From NCBI GenBank assembly GCA_002791215.1, contig PFWQ01000065.1:1-7512 (forward strand): 7,512 bases of DNA. Reading direction: 5' to 3'. Source of the stretch: a candidate division SR1 bacterium CG_4_9_14_3_um_filter_40_9. GTDB lineage: Bacteria > Patescibacteriota > Gracilibacteria > Absconditabacterales > Absconditicoccaceae. Both the position numbers and the translations under genes were made by a program. This document shows, piece after piece, positions 1 through 5,638 of this stretch; positions within the stretch are counted from its first letter, which is position 1; each line of letters begins with the position of its first letter. The notes beneath the pieces were generated by a model, which worked only from the letters and a program-made list of their open reading frames with translations, was not told the origin of the DNA and made no database searches.

Positions 1-561
1 AAATGAGTAGAACCATGAAGTGAGGCATATACAGACGATAAAAATTGAGTACCCTTTGTCCGTGTGAGCGATATCTCTATCAACGGAATAGATAGAATAG
101 AAAAAAGAATATCGCCAGAACTAGCAGAATCCTACAAATGAGCATATTCACCAAAAAAAGGCGAGGTTTTGATAACAAAAGATGGAACAATTGGCATAAG
201 TTGTACAATAACTGAAGACGTGGATTCTATCTTGTCTTGAGCTTTTTTGAGATTACAACCGAAGATAAAAATAGAGCAAGAATATTTGGCTTTAGTACTA
301 AGTTCTATTGTATGTAAATTACAAATAGAAAGATTTTCTGGTTGAGCTATCATCGAACATCTAAAACCTAGTGATTTGATGCAAATAAAAATACCAATTG
401 TAGCCGAGCCAATTCAACAAAAGATCGCTGAGTTAGTTACTCAATCTCACAAAGCAAGAAATAGGTCTAAGAAATTGCTTGAAGTTGCTAAAAGAGCAGT
501 AGAAATATTTATTGAAGAAGATGAAAAGAAAGCGATGGAGTTTATTAATAAGAACATATAA
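1..561 (+). CDS. hsdS: Type I restriction-modification specificity subunit HsdS, C-terminal part (5' end outside window)
   Basis: HsdS carries the DNA-recognition domains that direct the HsdM methylase and HsdR translocase of a type I system. The visible 186 residues contain a target-recognition-domain signature (GVEPGSEAY, then VPFVRVSDI, KKGEVLITKDGTIG and HLKPSDL) followed by the conserved helix region (PIQQKIAELV) and an acidic C-terminal helix ending at TAA 559-561. The reading frame is open only if TGA is read as glycine: in-frame TGAs lie at 4, 16, 46, 139, 238 and 343, at positions where the family has Gly (for example PGSEAY and FSGGA). There are no CGA/CGG codons. It is co-directional with the small ORF one base downstream. 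The hsdM/hsdR partners must lie upstream, outside the window. An orphan specificity subunit or a phase-variable hsdS cassette cannot be excluded. Confidence 0.88.
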
Positions 562-562
562 G

Positions 563-757
563 ATGAAACGAAAAATAATTATTATGGTAGTGATTATTAT
601 ATTATGAGTATTTTTGCCTAAAATTTGGTTTAAAATTACCCCATTTTTTACTCAATCTATAATAAAAATTTGATCTATACGAGCAAATAATAAGGCAGAA
701 AATGTTAGTTGAATAGTGATGCCTGTGTTTAATAATATGATTAATAATATAAAGTAA
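563..757 (+). CDS. Small membrane protein of unknown function (64 aa)
   Basis: An ATG one base after the hsdS stop opens a 64-codon frame closing at TAA 755-757, with three TGA codons read as Gly (605, 671, 710) and two CGA codons. The N-terminus is basic, then a hydrophobic run (about residues 5-19, IIIMVVIIILGVFL) forms one transmembrane segment or an uncleaved signal anchor. The rest is short and Asn/Ile-rich. I do not recognise a family. The one-base spacing from hsdS and 20-base spacing to the nuclease gene argue for one transcript. Its short length and weak composition mean it could still be a chance frame. Confidence 0.5.
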
Positions 758-777
758 TTTTTATCTTTTGTAAAAAA

Positions 778-1275
778 ATGGAAACAAAAAGAACAAATAA
801 AAATAACGTCTGAAATGCATGAGAATATTATATGGCTGCAAGATTATCTGCAGAAAATTTTATTGCGACAATTACTTTGGGTAGAGCAGAACGTTACGAT
901 ATACTCGCAGTAAGTCCAAAGTGAAGAACAGTAAAAATATCAGTTAAAACGAGATATGATATAAAATATTCACCAAATATATTCTGGTTATGAAAAAAAG
1001 ATGAAAATAAGTCAGATACGGATAGTTATTATGCTTTTGTAAGATTGAAAGAGTTTAAGGGAGAACCTGATTTCTGGATAGTACCTGCTTCTGTCGTAGC
1101 TAAAATAACTAAAAAATCTTATAAACATCGGATAGAATGAGAAAGTGTTAGAAAGGAGACAAAAAGAAAAGATACAACTATAAGGAATTTCCATTTAAAA
1201 AAAGTTCCGTGATATCCAGGAGATCGGGAAAAGCAAATAGAAAAATATAAATGAAATATATGATTGTTGAAATAA
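778..1275 (+). CDS. PD-(D/E)XK-like nuclease family protein (165 aa)
   Basis: The frame is broken eight times by TGA (811, 820, 922, 991, 1138, 1210, 1252, 1261) unless TGA is Gly, and closes at TAA 1273-1275. The product begins with a GEYYMAARLS helix (E16), then TLGRAERYDILAV (D41) and ISVKT (K57). This is the E...D...xxK layout of a compact restriction-endonuclease-like fold seen in many small uncharacterised proteins often found near restriction or mobile loci. Ser55 occupies the usual Glu/Gln position of the (E/Q)xK half-motif, so catalysis is uncertain. A PDFWIVP strand and a KHW segment follow. Two CGG codons (1129, 1225; residues 118 and 150) fall where I would expect Trp. Position directly behind hsdS suggests an accessory nuclease of the restriction locus; that link is inference. 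Confidence 0.72.
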
Positions 1276-1365
1276 AATCAGATTAAATTCTTTTAAAAAA
1301 ATCCCACTTACATGCTGAACAGCAGAAAAGCATATGCCTTTGATTTTGATTATGATGTGAAGATA

Positions 1366-1391
1366 AAAAAGAGCCCGGGAGTGTTCTTTTT
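1366..1391 (+). terminator. Rho-independent terminator closing the hsdS operon
   Basis: A nine-pair stem (AAAAAGAGC with GTTCTTTTT, one G-U pair) with an 8-base loop and a T-run on the + strand lies 90 bases after the nuclease stop codon. It is the first such structure after the three + strand genes. Confidence 0.6.
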
Positions 1392-1412
1392 ATGGTTGTC
1401 AAAAAATAGGGG

Positions 1413-1480
1413 GACCACACAGTGGTGGAGGATTTAAATCCCTCTGTCCTGCGGACCTCTCCCTTTACGAAAGGGAGACA
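1413..1480. repeat. GC-rich interspersed palindromic repeat (MITE-like)
   Basis: This patch holds three consecutive short hairpins: ACCAC-aca-GTGGT, GTCC-tgc-GGAC (1446-1456) and CTCCCTTT-acg-AAAGGGAG (1459-1477, perfect 8-bp arms). Tandem hairpins of this CCCTCTGTCC...GGAC...CTCCCTTT style are a recurring intergenic repeat in many bacterial genomes, as far as I recall. Its GC content is clearly above that of its flanks. It has no coding capacity that I trust. Confidence 0.5.
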
Positions 1481-1590
1481 AATAACCCAGCCGTTCAAAG
1501 AAATACAATGACAAGCAGGACAAACTGAACTATTTTACATACTAAACAACAAAAAGGCAAATATTTGAGGACTTTTGATGAAGAAGGGGG

Positions 1591-1620
1591 TTGACATTTT
1601 TCAAAAAAATAAAAAAATAT
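1591..1620 (+). promoter_or_regulatory. Weak candidate promoter (perfect -35 box only)
   Basis: TTGACA at 1591-1596 matches the -35 consensus and is followed by an A-tract-rich spacer. No good -10 box lies at 16-18 bases; the best options are AAATAT or the more distant TATGCA. If active it would transcribe the unassigned 1620-1990 segment. Confidence 0.25.
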
Positions 1621-1710
1621 GCAAAACATAGCACGTCTTACATAACGATCTTACCAAGCGTAGCACCATAAATACTGAATTCTGACCCACGGTTTAACGG
1701 GGCAGGTTTA

Positions 1711-1727
1711 CCCGTCCAGAAGGCGGG
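1711..1727. repeat. Short GC-rich hairpin
   Basis: CCCG-t-CC pairs with GG-CGGG across an AGAA loop (six pairs, one bulge). It sits in a GC-rich patch (1685-1735) that looks like a fragment of an interspersed repeat. There is no T-run, so it is not a clear terminator. Confidence 0.35.
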
Positions 1728-1993
1728 CTTAGATTTTCGGATACAATCCAAAATGTAGTTCATTAAGATAAATCAATATTTTTATTTGCACGAGATTATA
1801 TGACGAAATGCTAGGTGAAATCAAGGGAAAGTGATGTAGACATGTCTAAAACTGGCTTCTCACGGCATGTCTAGAAGTCGAGGAAAATCACTGTTGAAAA
1901 CTTGTGAAAATGATGTTAGTTGTCAACTTCGACAGGGGGTAAGCGGAGAATGAGAATCATTCGACAAAAAGGCGAATTGTGATAAAACAGGGG

Positions 1994-2027
1994 TTGAAAT
2001 TCGGGTGTGAATGAGTACAATACTCAT
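1994..2027 (+). promoter_or_regulatory. Promoter and overlapping operator of the toxin-antitoxin operon
   Basis: TTGAAA (1994-1999) and TACAAT (2016-2021), separated by 16 bases, each match the sigma-70 consensus at five of six positions. The -10 box is buried in a perfect inverted repeat, ATGAGTA-caa-TACTCAT (2011-2027), and a third copy of the half-site ATGAGTA begins at the start codon (2036). A protein bound there would block RNA polymerase, the usual arrangement for antitoxin autorepression. The expected start site leaves a leader of only about 8 bases, so translation may be nearly leaderless. Confidence 0.6.
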
Positions 2028-2035
2028 GGTTTTAT

Positions 2036-2257
2036 ATGAGTAATAAGAAAAAGATGACTACAATTACTACAACACAAGCCTTGTATACAGATAAAGCTGT
2101 CGAATATATGATAAGGACAGGATTTTTCGTATCTAAAAAAGAACCAAAAAAAGTAAGTGTTTGAAGTATATTAAGGGAATTATGATTAGATAAGATAGGA
2201 ACTAATAAAAACAAGGCTAGTACAAATCATGATAAAATTTTATATGGAAAAAAATAA
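2036..2257 (+). CDS. Antitoxin of a type II toxin-antitoxin pair (73 aa)
   Basis: A 73-residue protein starting at ATG 2036 and ending at TAA 2255-2257, with TGA-glycines at 2162 and 2183. The N-terminal half is Thr/Ser- and Lys-rich with a short helix (TDKAVEYMIRTG). The middle segment VSVGSILRELGLDKIG looks helical, and the tail NHDKILYGKK is the kind of C-terminal toxin-binding peptide I associate with small VapB-like antitoxins. The PIN toxin follows after one base. I cannot assign a DNA-binding fold (ribbon-helix-helix or AbrB) from sequence alone. An internal ATG at 2054 is an alternative start. The inverted repeat over the promoter is its probable binding site. Confidence 0.68.
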
Positions 2258-2258
2258 T

Positions 2259-2648
2259 ATGACTTCCTATATTTTTGATACGTCTTTTCTGATATCATTG
2301 GTAGATATTAATGATATCAATCACGCTCAATCAGTAGAAATCATGAAAGATTTAACAGTTGATGAATCAAGATTCTTTATCAATGATTTGATATATTCTG
2401 AGACGATAACTGTCTTGACGTATAAGAAGTGAACAGATTCTTTGGATGTTTTGGAAAGCTTTTTGAATAAGATTAGAATAAACTTTGTAAACAGCAACAT
2501 GTCTGATTATGTAAACTTATTTAAATCACTTAGGAAAAAGGTTTCTATAGCTGATATTTCGGTGGTATATGATTCTATAAAATATAATACAGTTCCTCTA
2601 TGTTTTGATAAAGAAATAATGAAAATTATAAAACAGGTAAGAGGATAG
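2259..2648 (+). CDS. vapC: VapC-like PIN-domain toxin ribonuclease (129 aa)
   Basis: PIN toxins are Mg-dependent ribonucleases held inactive by a co-encoded antitoxin. The acidic quartet is in place: D7 in IFDTSFL, E48 in YSETITVL, D99 in SIADISVVYD and D117 in CFDKEI, and the 129-residue length is normal for VapC. A single TGA (2430-2432) interrupts the frame after residue 57 and must be read as Gly58; under the standard code the toxin would be cut into two dead pieces. ATG 2259 is chosen because it sits one base after the antitoxin stop and puts the first Asp at residue 7 as usual; in-frame ATGs at 2229 and 2244 would add up to ten residues. It ends at TAG 2646-2648. Lysines and isoleucines are frequent, as in its AT-rich neighbours. 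Confidence 0.85.
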
Positions 2649-2665
2649 AAAAAGCCATGTTTTAA

Positions 2666-2767
2666 ATGCCTAATAATAGATTTATTATGCGCATAACCGT
2701 AAAAAAAGATGGTGACGGCTATTTAGCAAAAATAATAGAATATGAAAAAGCTACCCTTAACCGGTAG
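2666..2767 (+). pseudogene. Truncated HicB-like (UPF0150) antitoxin remnant or small ORF (33 aa)
   Basis: ATG 2666 opens a 33-codon frame whose core, MRITVKKDGDGYLAKI, resembles the first beta strands of HicB/UPF0150 antitoxins. The frame then runs straight into the left arm of the terminator hairpin and stops at TAG 2765-2767, so the rest of the domain is missing. It overlaps the 3' end of the convergent MFS gene by 11 bases. The likely reading is a leftover from a second toxin-antitoxin module, cut off when the convergent block arrived. The match is short and the assignment is tentative. Confidence 0.35.
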
Positions 2768-2774
2768 CTTTTTC
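2744..2774. terminator. Bidirectional intrinsic terminator between convergent operons
   Basis: Perfect 12-bp arms (GAAAAAGCTACC and GGTAGCTTTTTC) surround a 7-base loop, giving a T-run on both strands. It ends the + strand toxin-antitoxin transcript and the - strand folA-thyA-RAYT-MFS transcript. The MFS stop codon (2757-2759) lies inside it. Confidence 0.85.
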
Positions 2775-4013
2775 TCTTCTGACAGCTATCAGCATGACAA
2801 ATGCTATGATTCCGATGATGCTCGCATACAAGAATGTCGAACTTGGACCTCGCTTATCCCGGAGGAATCACATCAGAAAACCTGCCGGCAACGCGACAAT
2901 CCCTACAGCCGTGTGAAAGACTCCCAAGGCGGTCGCCTTATATTCTGCAGGCGATAATTCAGCGACGACAGCTCTCTGTGTCCCATCGATCAAAGCAAAG
3001 AAAATACCATACAAGACGAAGAACAGAAGAATACCAAGCTGACTGCTGACAAAGATCAATCCCAGAGAAAGCGGGATGAACAATCCATAGCCTATCTGCA
3101 ATATTGTTTTCTTACCGAATCTATCCGCAAGCATCCCGGCAGGGATGCTGCATAAGGTATAGACGCCGTAGAATAGCACGTAAAAGAAGATAGCATTGTA
3201 GTCCGTAAGTCCTATAGCCTTGGTTTTGAGCAGCAAAAATGCATAGCCGAAATTTCCTAGCGTGAACACCGTAGCCGTAATAATGAAGAGTATCAGATGT
3301 CTTGGCAAGAGTTTCAATCATTCGATCAACCCCAGTTTATAAGGTCATCAAGTCGAAGGTCTTAAAGTCGAATGTCATAAGGTCTTTTCATCTGACTTTA
3401 TAGACTTTATGGACTTTGGACCTTCGACTTTGTATTTTCTTCCTTCTTTCACAAACAATATTGCAAGTACGGCCAGTATTCCTGGTAGTGCGGCAAACAA
3501 AAATGTCTTTTGATATCACAAAATCGGGAAGATAATCAGTGCTATGATAGCACCCAAAACCGACCCTAAGCCATCCATGGATCTTTGCAGACCAAAGGAC
3601 TTACCTAGATATTTCGTTTCCGTCGATTCAGCAATCAGCGCATCTCTCGGAGCATCTCTCACTCCTTTTCCGATTCTTTCTATGACTCTAAATAGTAGCA
3701 CCAACGGCCGTGTTTTTGTAAGCGCAAAAAGCGGTTTAGTTATTGTGGATATCGCATATCCTATAAAGATGAAGAGTTTCCTTTTTTTGAATCTATCCGA
3801 AAAATATCCTGAAAGTACTTTGAGAAATGATGCAGTGGTCTCTGCCGCGCCCTCAACGATCCCGACGATAGAAGCGCCGGCACCCAATGACGTAAGAAAC
3901 AAAGGGATCAAAGGGAAAATAATCTGGCTGCTCAAATCCGTGAGCATGCTGACGAGTCCAAGGATGATGATGTTCCTCGTGATGCCCGTGAAGAAGTATT
4001 TGGAGAGTTTCAT
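2757..4013 (-). CDS. Major facilitator superfamily transporter, 12 TM (418 aa)
   Basis: One continuous frame once TGA is Gly (TGA at + strand 2868, 3318, 3345, 3348, 3375 and 3516); the standard code would break it into pieces. Both six-helix halves are present, each with the MFS motif A between helices 2 and 3: GYFSDRFKKRK (69-79) and GMLADRFGKKT (293-302). The segment RVIERIGKGVRDAPRDALIAES and the following FGLQRSMDGLG are typical of a drug/sugar-efflux-like MFS subfamily, but the substrate is unknown. CGG at residue 102 (TWPLVLLFRV) and CGG/CGA at 385/388 (FLWDKWGP) suit Trp. The interdomain loop (about 187-232) contains a palindromic repeat insert. ATG 4013 is chosen because the protein then starts just before helix 1; ATG 4043, overlapping the RAYT stop, is an alternative adding ten residues. 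It ends at TAA 2757-2759, inside the terminator. Confidence 0.88.
3350..3430. repeat. Palindromic, repeat-rich insert inside the MFS interdomain loop
   Basis: Twelve-base inverted repeats (AAGTCGAAGGTC at 3350-3361, GACCTTCGACTT at 3419-3430) enclose a segment that is itself quasi-palindromic: AAAGTC-type units on the left, GACTTTAT-type units repeated on the right. The length keeps the MFS frame open and encodes the hydrophilic linker at residues 195-222. Related AAAGTT/AAAGTC units occur between folA and thyA. Confidence 0.65.
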
Positions 4014-4035
4014 GTGAAGGGAGAGGAGGGGTAAA

Positions 4036-4683
4036 TTATTCATTGTATTCGTCAAATTGCCATTTGAGGGGATTGTTTATGATGTAGGTTTGGATTCTTT
4101 CAAGATCTTTATCATTACGGATGACGTGTTCGTAAAAATTGGATTGTCGAAAAGATATTCATTGGGTGCCGTTCATAATGTTTATCTGTTTGGCGGTTTG
4201 CATTTTGAATTTTCCGATGATTTTTGGTAATAACATTTTCCTGCGTGTGTATTGTTGTTTGTGGATATCGATTTGATGATTGCCGGTTTGATTTGTGTCG
4301 CCGGTTTGATTTGTGTCGCCGGTTTGATTTGTAGAGACAATTCATGAATTGTCTCTACGAATCAACGCGTCGTTTTTGTACATCGGTTGGGGTTCGTTAA
4401 TTAATAATATTCCATGTACATGATTCGGCATAACCACAAACACATCCAATTCCACATGTTCAAAATGATCCGGGATTCATAACCAAAAATCTTCCACCAC
4501 CTTCCCGACATCATTCAAAACAACACGGTCATCAACAACATTCCCCAAGACATGTTTCTTTTCTTTCATATACATATCCTTTACACAAATCGTCACAAAA
4601 TATCCTCACGCTTGGGAATAATCCCATTTTGGAAGCCTGATAGATGAAGTGCGGTATTTGTCTTTGAAAAGTTGTTTATCCAT
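4036..4683 (-). CDS. REP-associated tyrosine transposase (RAYT, Y1/HUH family; 215 aa)
   Basis: RAYTs are single-strand HUH nucleases related to IS200/IS605 TnpA that act on palindromic REP/MITE sequences. Signature segments in order: LPKWDYSQAGGYFVTICV (17-34), LGNVV, the HUH motif in VVMPNHVHGI (H88, H90), KIIGKFKMQTAKQIN (154-168), FWQSNFYEHVIRN (178-190) and TYIINNP (199-205) with the likely nucleophile Tyr200. TGA serves as Gly at residues 26, 69, 114 and 175, and CGA 4147-4149 supplies the Trp of FWQ. Between the HUH motif and the next helix the gene holds a 28-bp palindrome and three TNQTG(D) repeats in frame, a region that varies in the family. It lies 12 bases after thyA and ends just before the MFS gene. 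No flanking inverted repeats of an IS are evident, as is usual for RAYTs. Confidence 0.88.
4282..4332. repeat. 18-bp tandem repeat, 2.8 copies, within the RAYT gene
   Basis: The unit GCCGGTTTGATTTGTGTC occurs at 4282-4299 and 4300-4317, with 15 of its 18 bases again at 4318-4332. On the coding strand it spells TNQTGD repeats. As a multiple of three it preserves the frame. Copies are identical, so expansion is recent. Confidence 0.9.
4331..4358. repeat. Perfect 28-bp palindrome (REP-like) inside the RAYT coding sequence
   Basis: GTAGAGACAATTCA followed directly by its exact reverse complement. It abuts the tandem repeat and lies in frame in the RAYT gene, encoding part of residues 109-118. 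The central TCATGA puts a TGA into the - strand frame, read as Gly114. Similar GTAGAGAC...GTCTCTAC palindromes are widespread interspersed repeats in bacteria, as far as I recall. Confidence 0.9.
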
Positions 4684-4695
4684 GATATTTAAAAT

Positions 4696-5571
4696 TTACA
4701 CTGCTATCTCAAATTTTATTCCTGGATGAGGGTCGTATCCTGTAAGTTCCAGATCGGTGTATTGCCGATCCCATATGCTTTTCCGATTGGTGATTTCAAG
4801 CTTTGGAAGTGCCTTTGCCTCTCTAGAAATTTGTTCCTTGGCGCCATCCACATGGTTTTCATAAACATGGACATCACCCAATGACCCCATCAAGATTCAT
4901 GGTATCATATCTGCTTCTTTGGCGAGTAACATTAAAAGTAGGGCATAGCTTGCTATATTAAAAGGGAGGCCGAGCATAGTATCGACAGACCTTTGATTCC
5001 ATGTCAGATTCAAAACTTTTTGTCCTTCTTTGTTCAGCGTCACGATAACTTGTCGACTATAATGACATGGCGGTAAGGCCATCTGATCGAGTTCGCTAGG
5101 ATTCCGTGCATTGACGATCATACGTCTGTCAAAAGGATTGGTTTTGAGAGTTTCTACAAGTATTTTAAGCTGATCAATACCTGCCCTGTCTTCAGCAGGG
5201 TTTCACATTCGGTCTCTTCGTTGGACGCCGTAGATTCTTCCGAGATCATCTTCCTCCATCATCTTTTTCTTGGTCTCTTCATCATGCCCATAGGCGACTT
5301 TCTTGGGATTACACCATTCATCTCGTATGTGACAATTGCGGTCTTGGAATCGTTTTTTGCTATTGATTCATTTGATGAATCCTTCAAGCTCTACTGCCAA
5401 AACTCTCATCGGAACTTTCTTTGTCGTGAGCAAAGGGAAGCCATCGGCCATATCATGTCTGATAGACCGGCAGGCGATAGCATGAGTGCCGATTCATGTC
5501 CTGTTATCTTTTTTGGGCGCTTTAAGAATCTCTTGCACGAGATTGAGGTATTGGGTATCGATATGAGTCAT
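4696..5571 (-). CDS. thyA: Thymidylate synthase ThyA (291 aa)
   Basis: ThyA methylates dUMP to dTMP using methylene-tetrahydrofolate and releases dihydrofolate. Active-site elements are complete: R24 (DNRTGIGT), R149-R150 (FDRRMIV), nucleophile C169 in ALPPCH, R194-S195 with D197 (NQRSVD), N205 in LPFNIASYALL, H235 and Y237 (GDVHVYENH), and the closing YDPHPGIK. TGA encodes Gly at 26, 68, 123 and 225. There are nine CGA/CGG codons (35, 74, 83, 118, 121, 156, 173, 263, 269); several sit at near-invariant Trp sites, notably 83 (IWDEW), 118 and 121 (YGVQWRDW) and 156 (NAWNP). All catalytic arginines use AGA, AGG or CGT. The sequence between ELEGFIKG and DDLGRIYG carries an insert typical of longer ThyA variants. 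Residue 64 is GGA-Gly where E. coli has Trp. ATG 5571 fits the family N-terminus. It lies 67 bases after folA and 12 before the RAYT. Confidence 0.93.
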
Positions 5572-5575
5572 GGCC

Positions 5576-5638
5576 TCATAAGTTATAAAGTTAAAAGTTC
5601 ATAAAGTTCGAAGGTTACTAAAGACTATCGGCTAAAGA
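5576..5638. repeat. Simple AAAGTT/AAAGAC-type repeats in the folA-thyA spacer
   Basis: The spacer consists of short degenerate units (ATAAAGTT, AAAAGTTC, ATAAAGTTCGAAGGTT, TAAAGACTATCGGCTAAAGACTA). The AGTTCGAAGGTT stretch resembles the arm AAGTCGAAGGTC in the MFS insert, suggesting one repeat family at both sites. No gene or terminator is visible. Confidence 0.5.

Larger units (their letters stand above)
1392..1993. other. About 600-bp region without a convincing gene; repeat-derived and possibly structured
   Basis: Neither strand gives a convincing protein under the standard or recoded table. GC-rich patches (1410-1480, 1685-1735) sit in AT-rich DNA. Paired segments include ACCAC/GTGGT near 1414-1426, GTCC/GGAC at 1446-1456, an 8-bp hairpin at 1459-1477 and a bulged hairpin at 1711-1727. 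Further on, AGTGAT and AGACATG near 1831-1844 pair with CATGTCT and ATCACT near 1866-1892. The last set could belong to a structured RNA or leader upstream of the toxin-antitoxin genes. I do not recognise RNase P, tmRNA, SRP, 6S or a tRNA. Confidence 0.5.

Noticed and set aside
1..1275. Mycoplasma-type code (TGA = Trp)
   Set aside because: TGA falls at conserved glycines such as the DHFR GG pair and ThyA RTG, not at tryptophans.
1283..1498. 71-aa - strand frame and a 41-codon + strand frame from about 1312
   Set aside because: Both are mainly translations of the GC-rich hairpin repeat and the terminator.
1840..2000. RNase P RNA or tmRNA, prompted by a GAGGAAAAT stretch
   Set aside because: The conserved core elements of these RNAs are absent and the match is only a few bases.
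1782..2027. 81-codon - strand frame open under the recoded table
   Set aside because: It covers the TA promoter and operator, has Ser/Thr/Pro-rich composition with no recognisable motif, and several CGA/TGA codons at random positions; most likely chance.
3544..4017. 157-aa + strand frame
   Set aside because: Shadow of the MFS gene on the opposite strand.
4282..4332. Three 18-bp repeats as a CRISPR array
   Set aside because: The units are directly contiguous with no spacers and lie within a coding sequence.
4036..4683. Complete IS200/IS605 insertion sequence
   Set aside because: There is no tnpB, no recognisable left/right end hairpins outside the gene, and neighbours are spaced like operon partners. 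The protein motifs fit a RAYT better.
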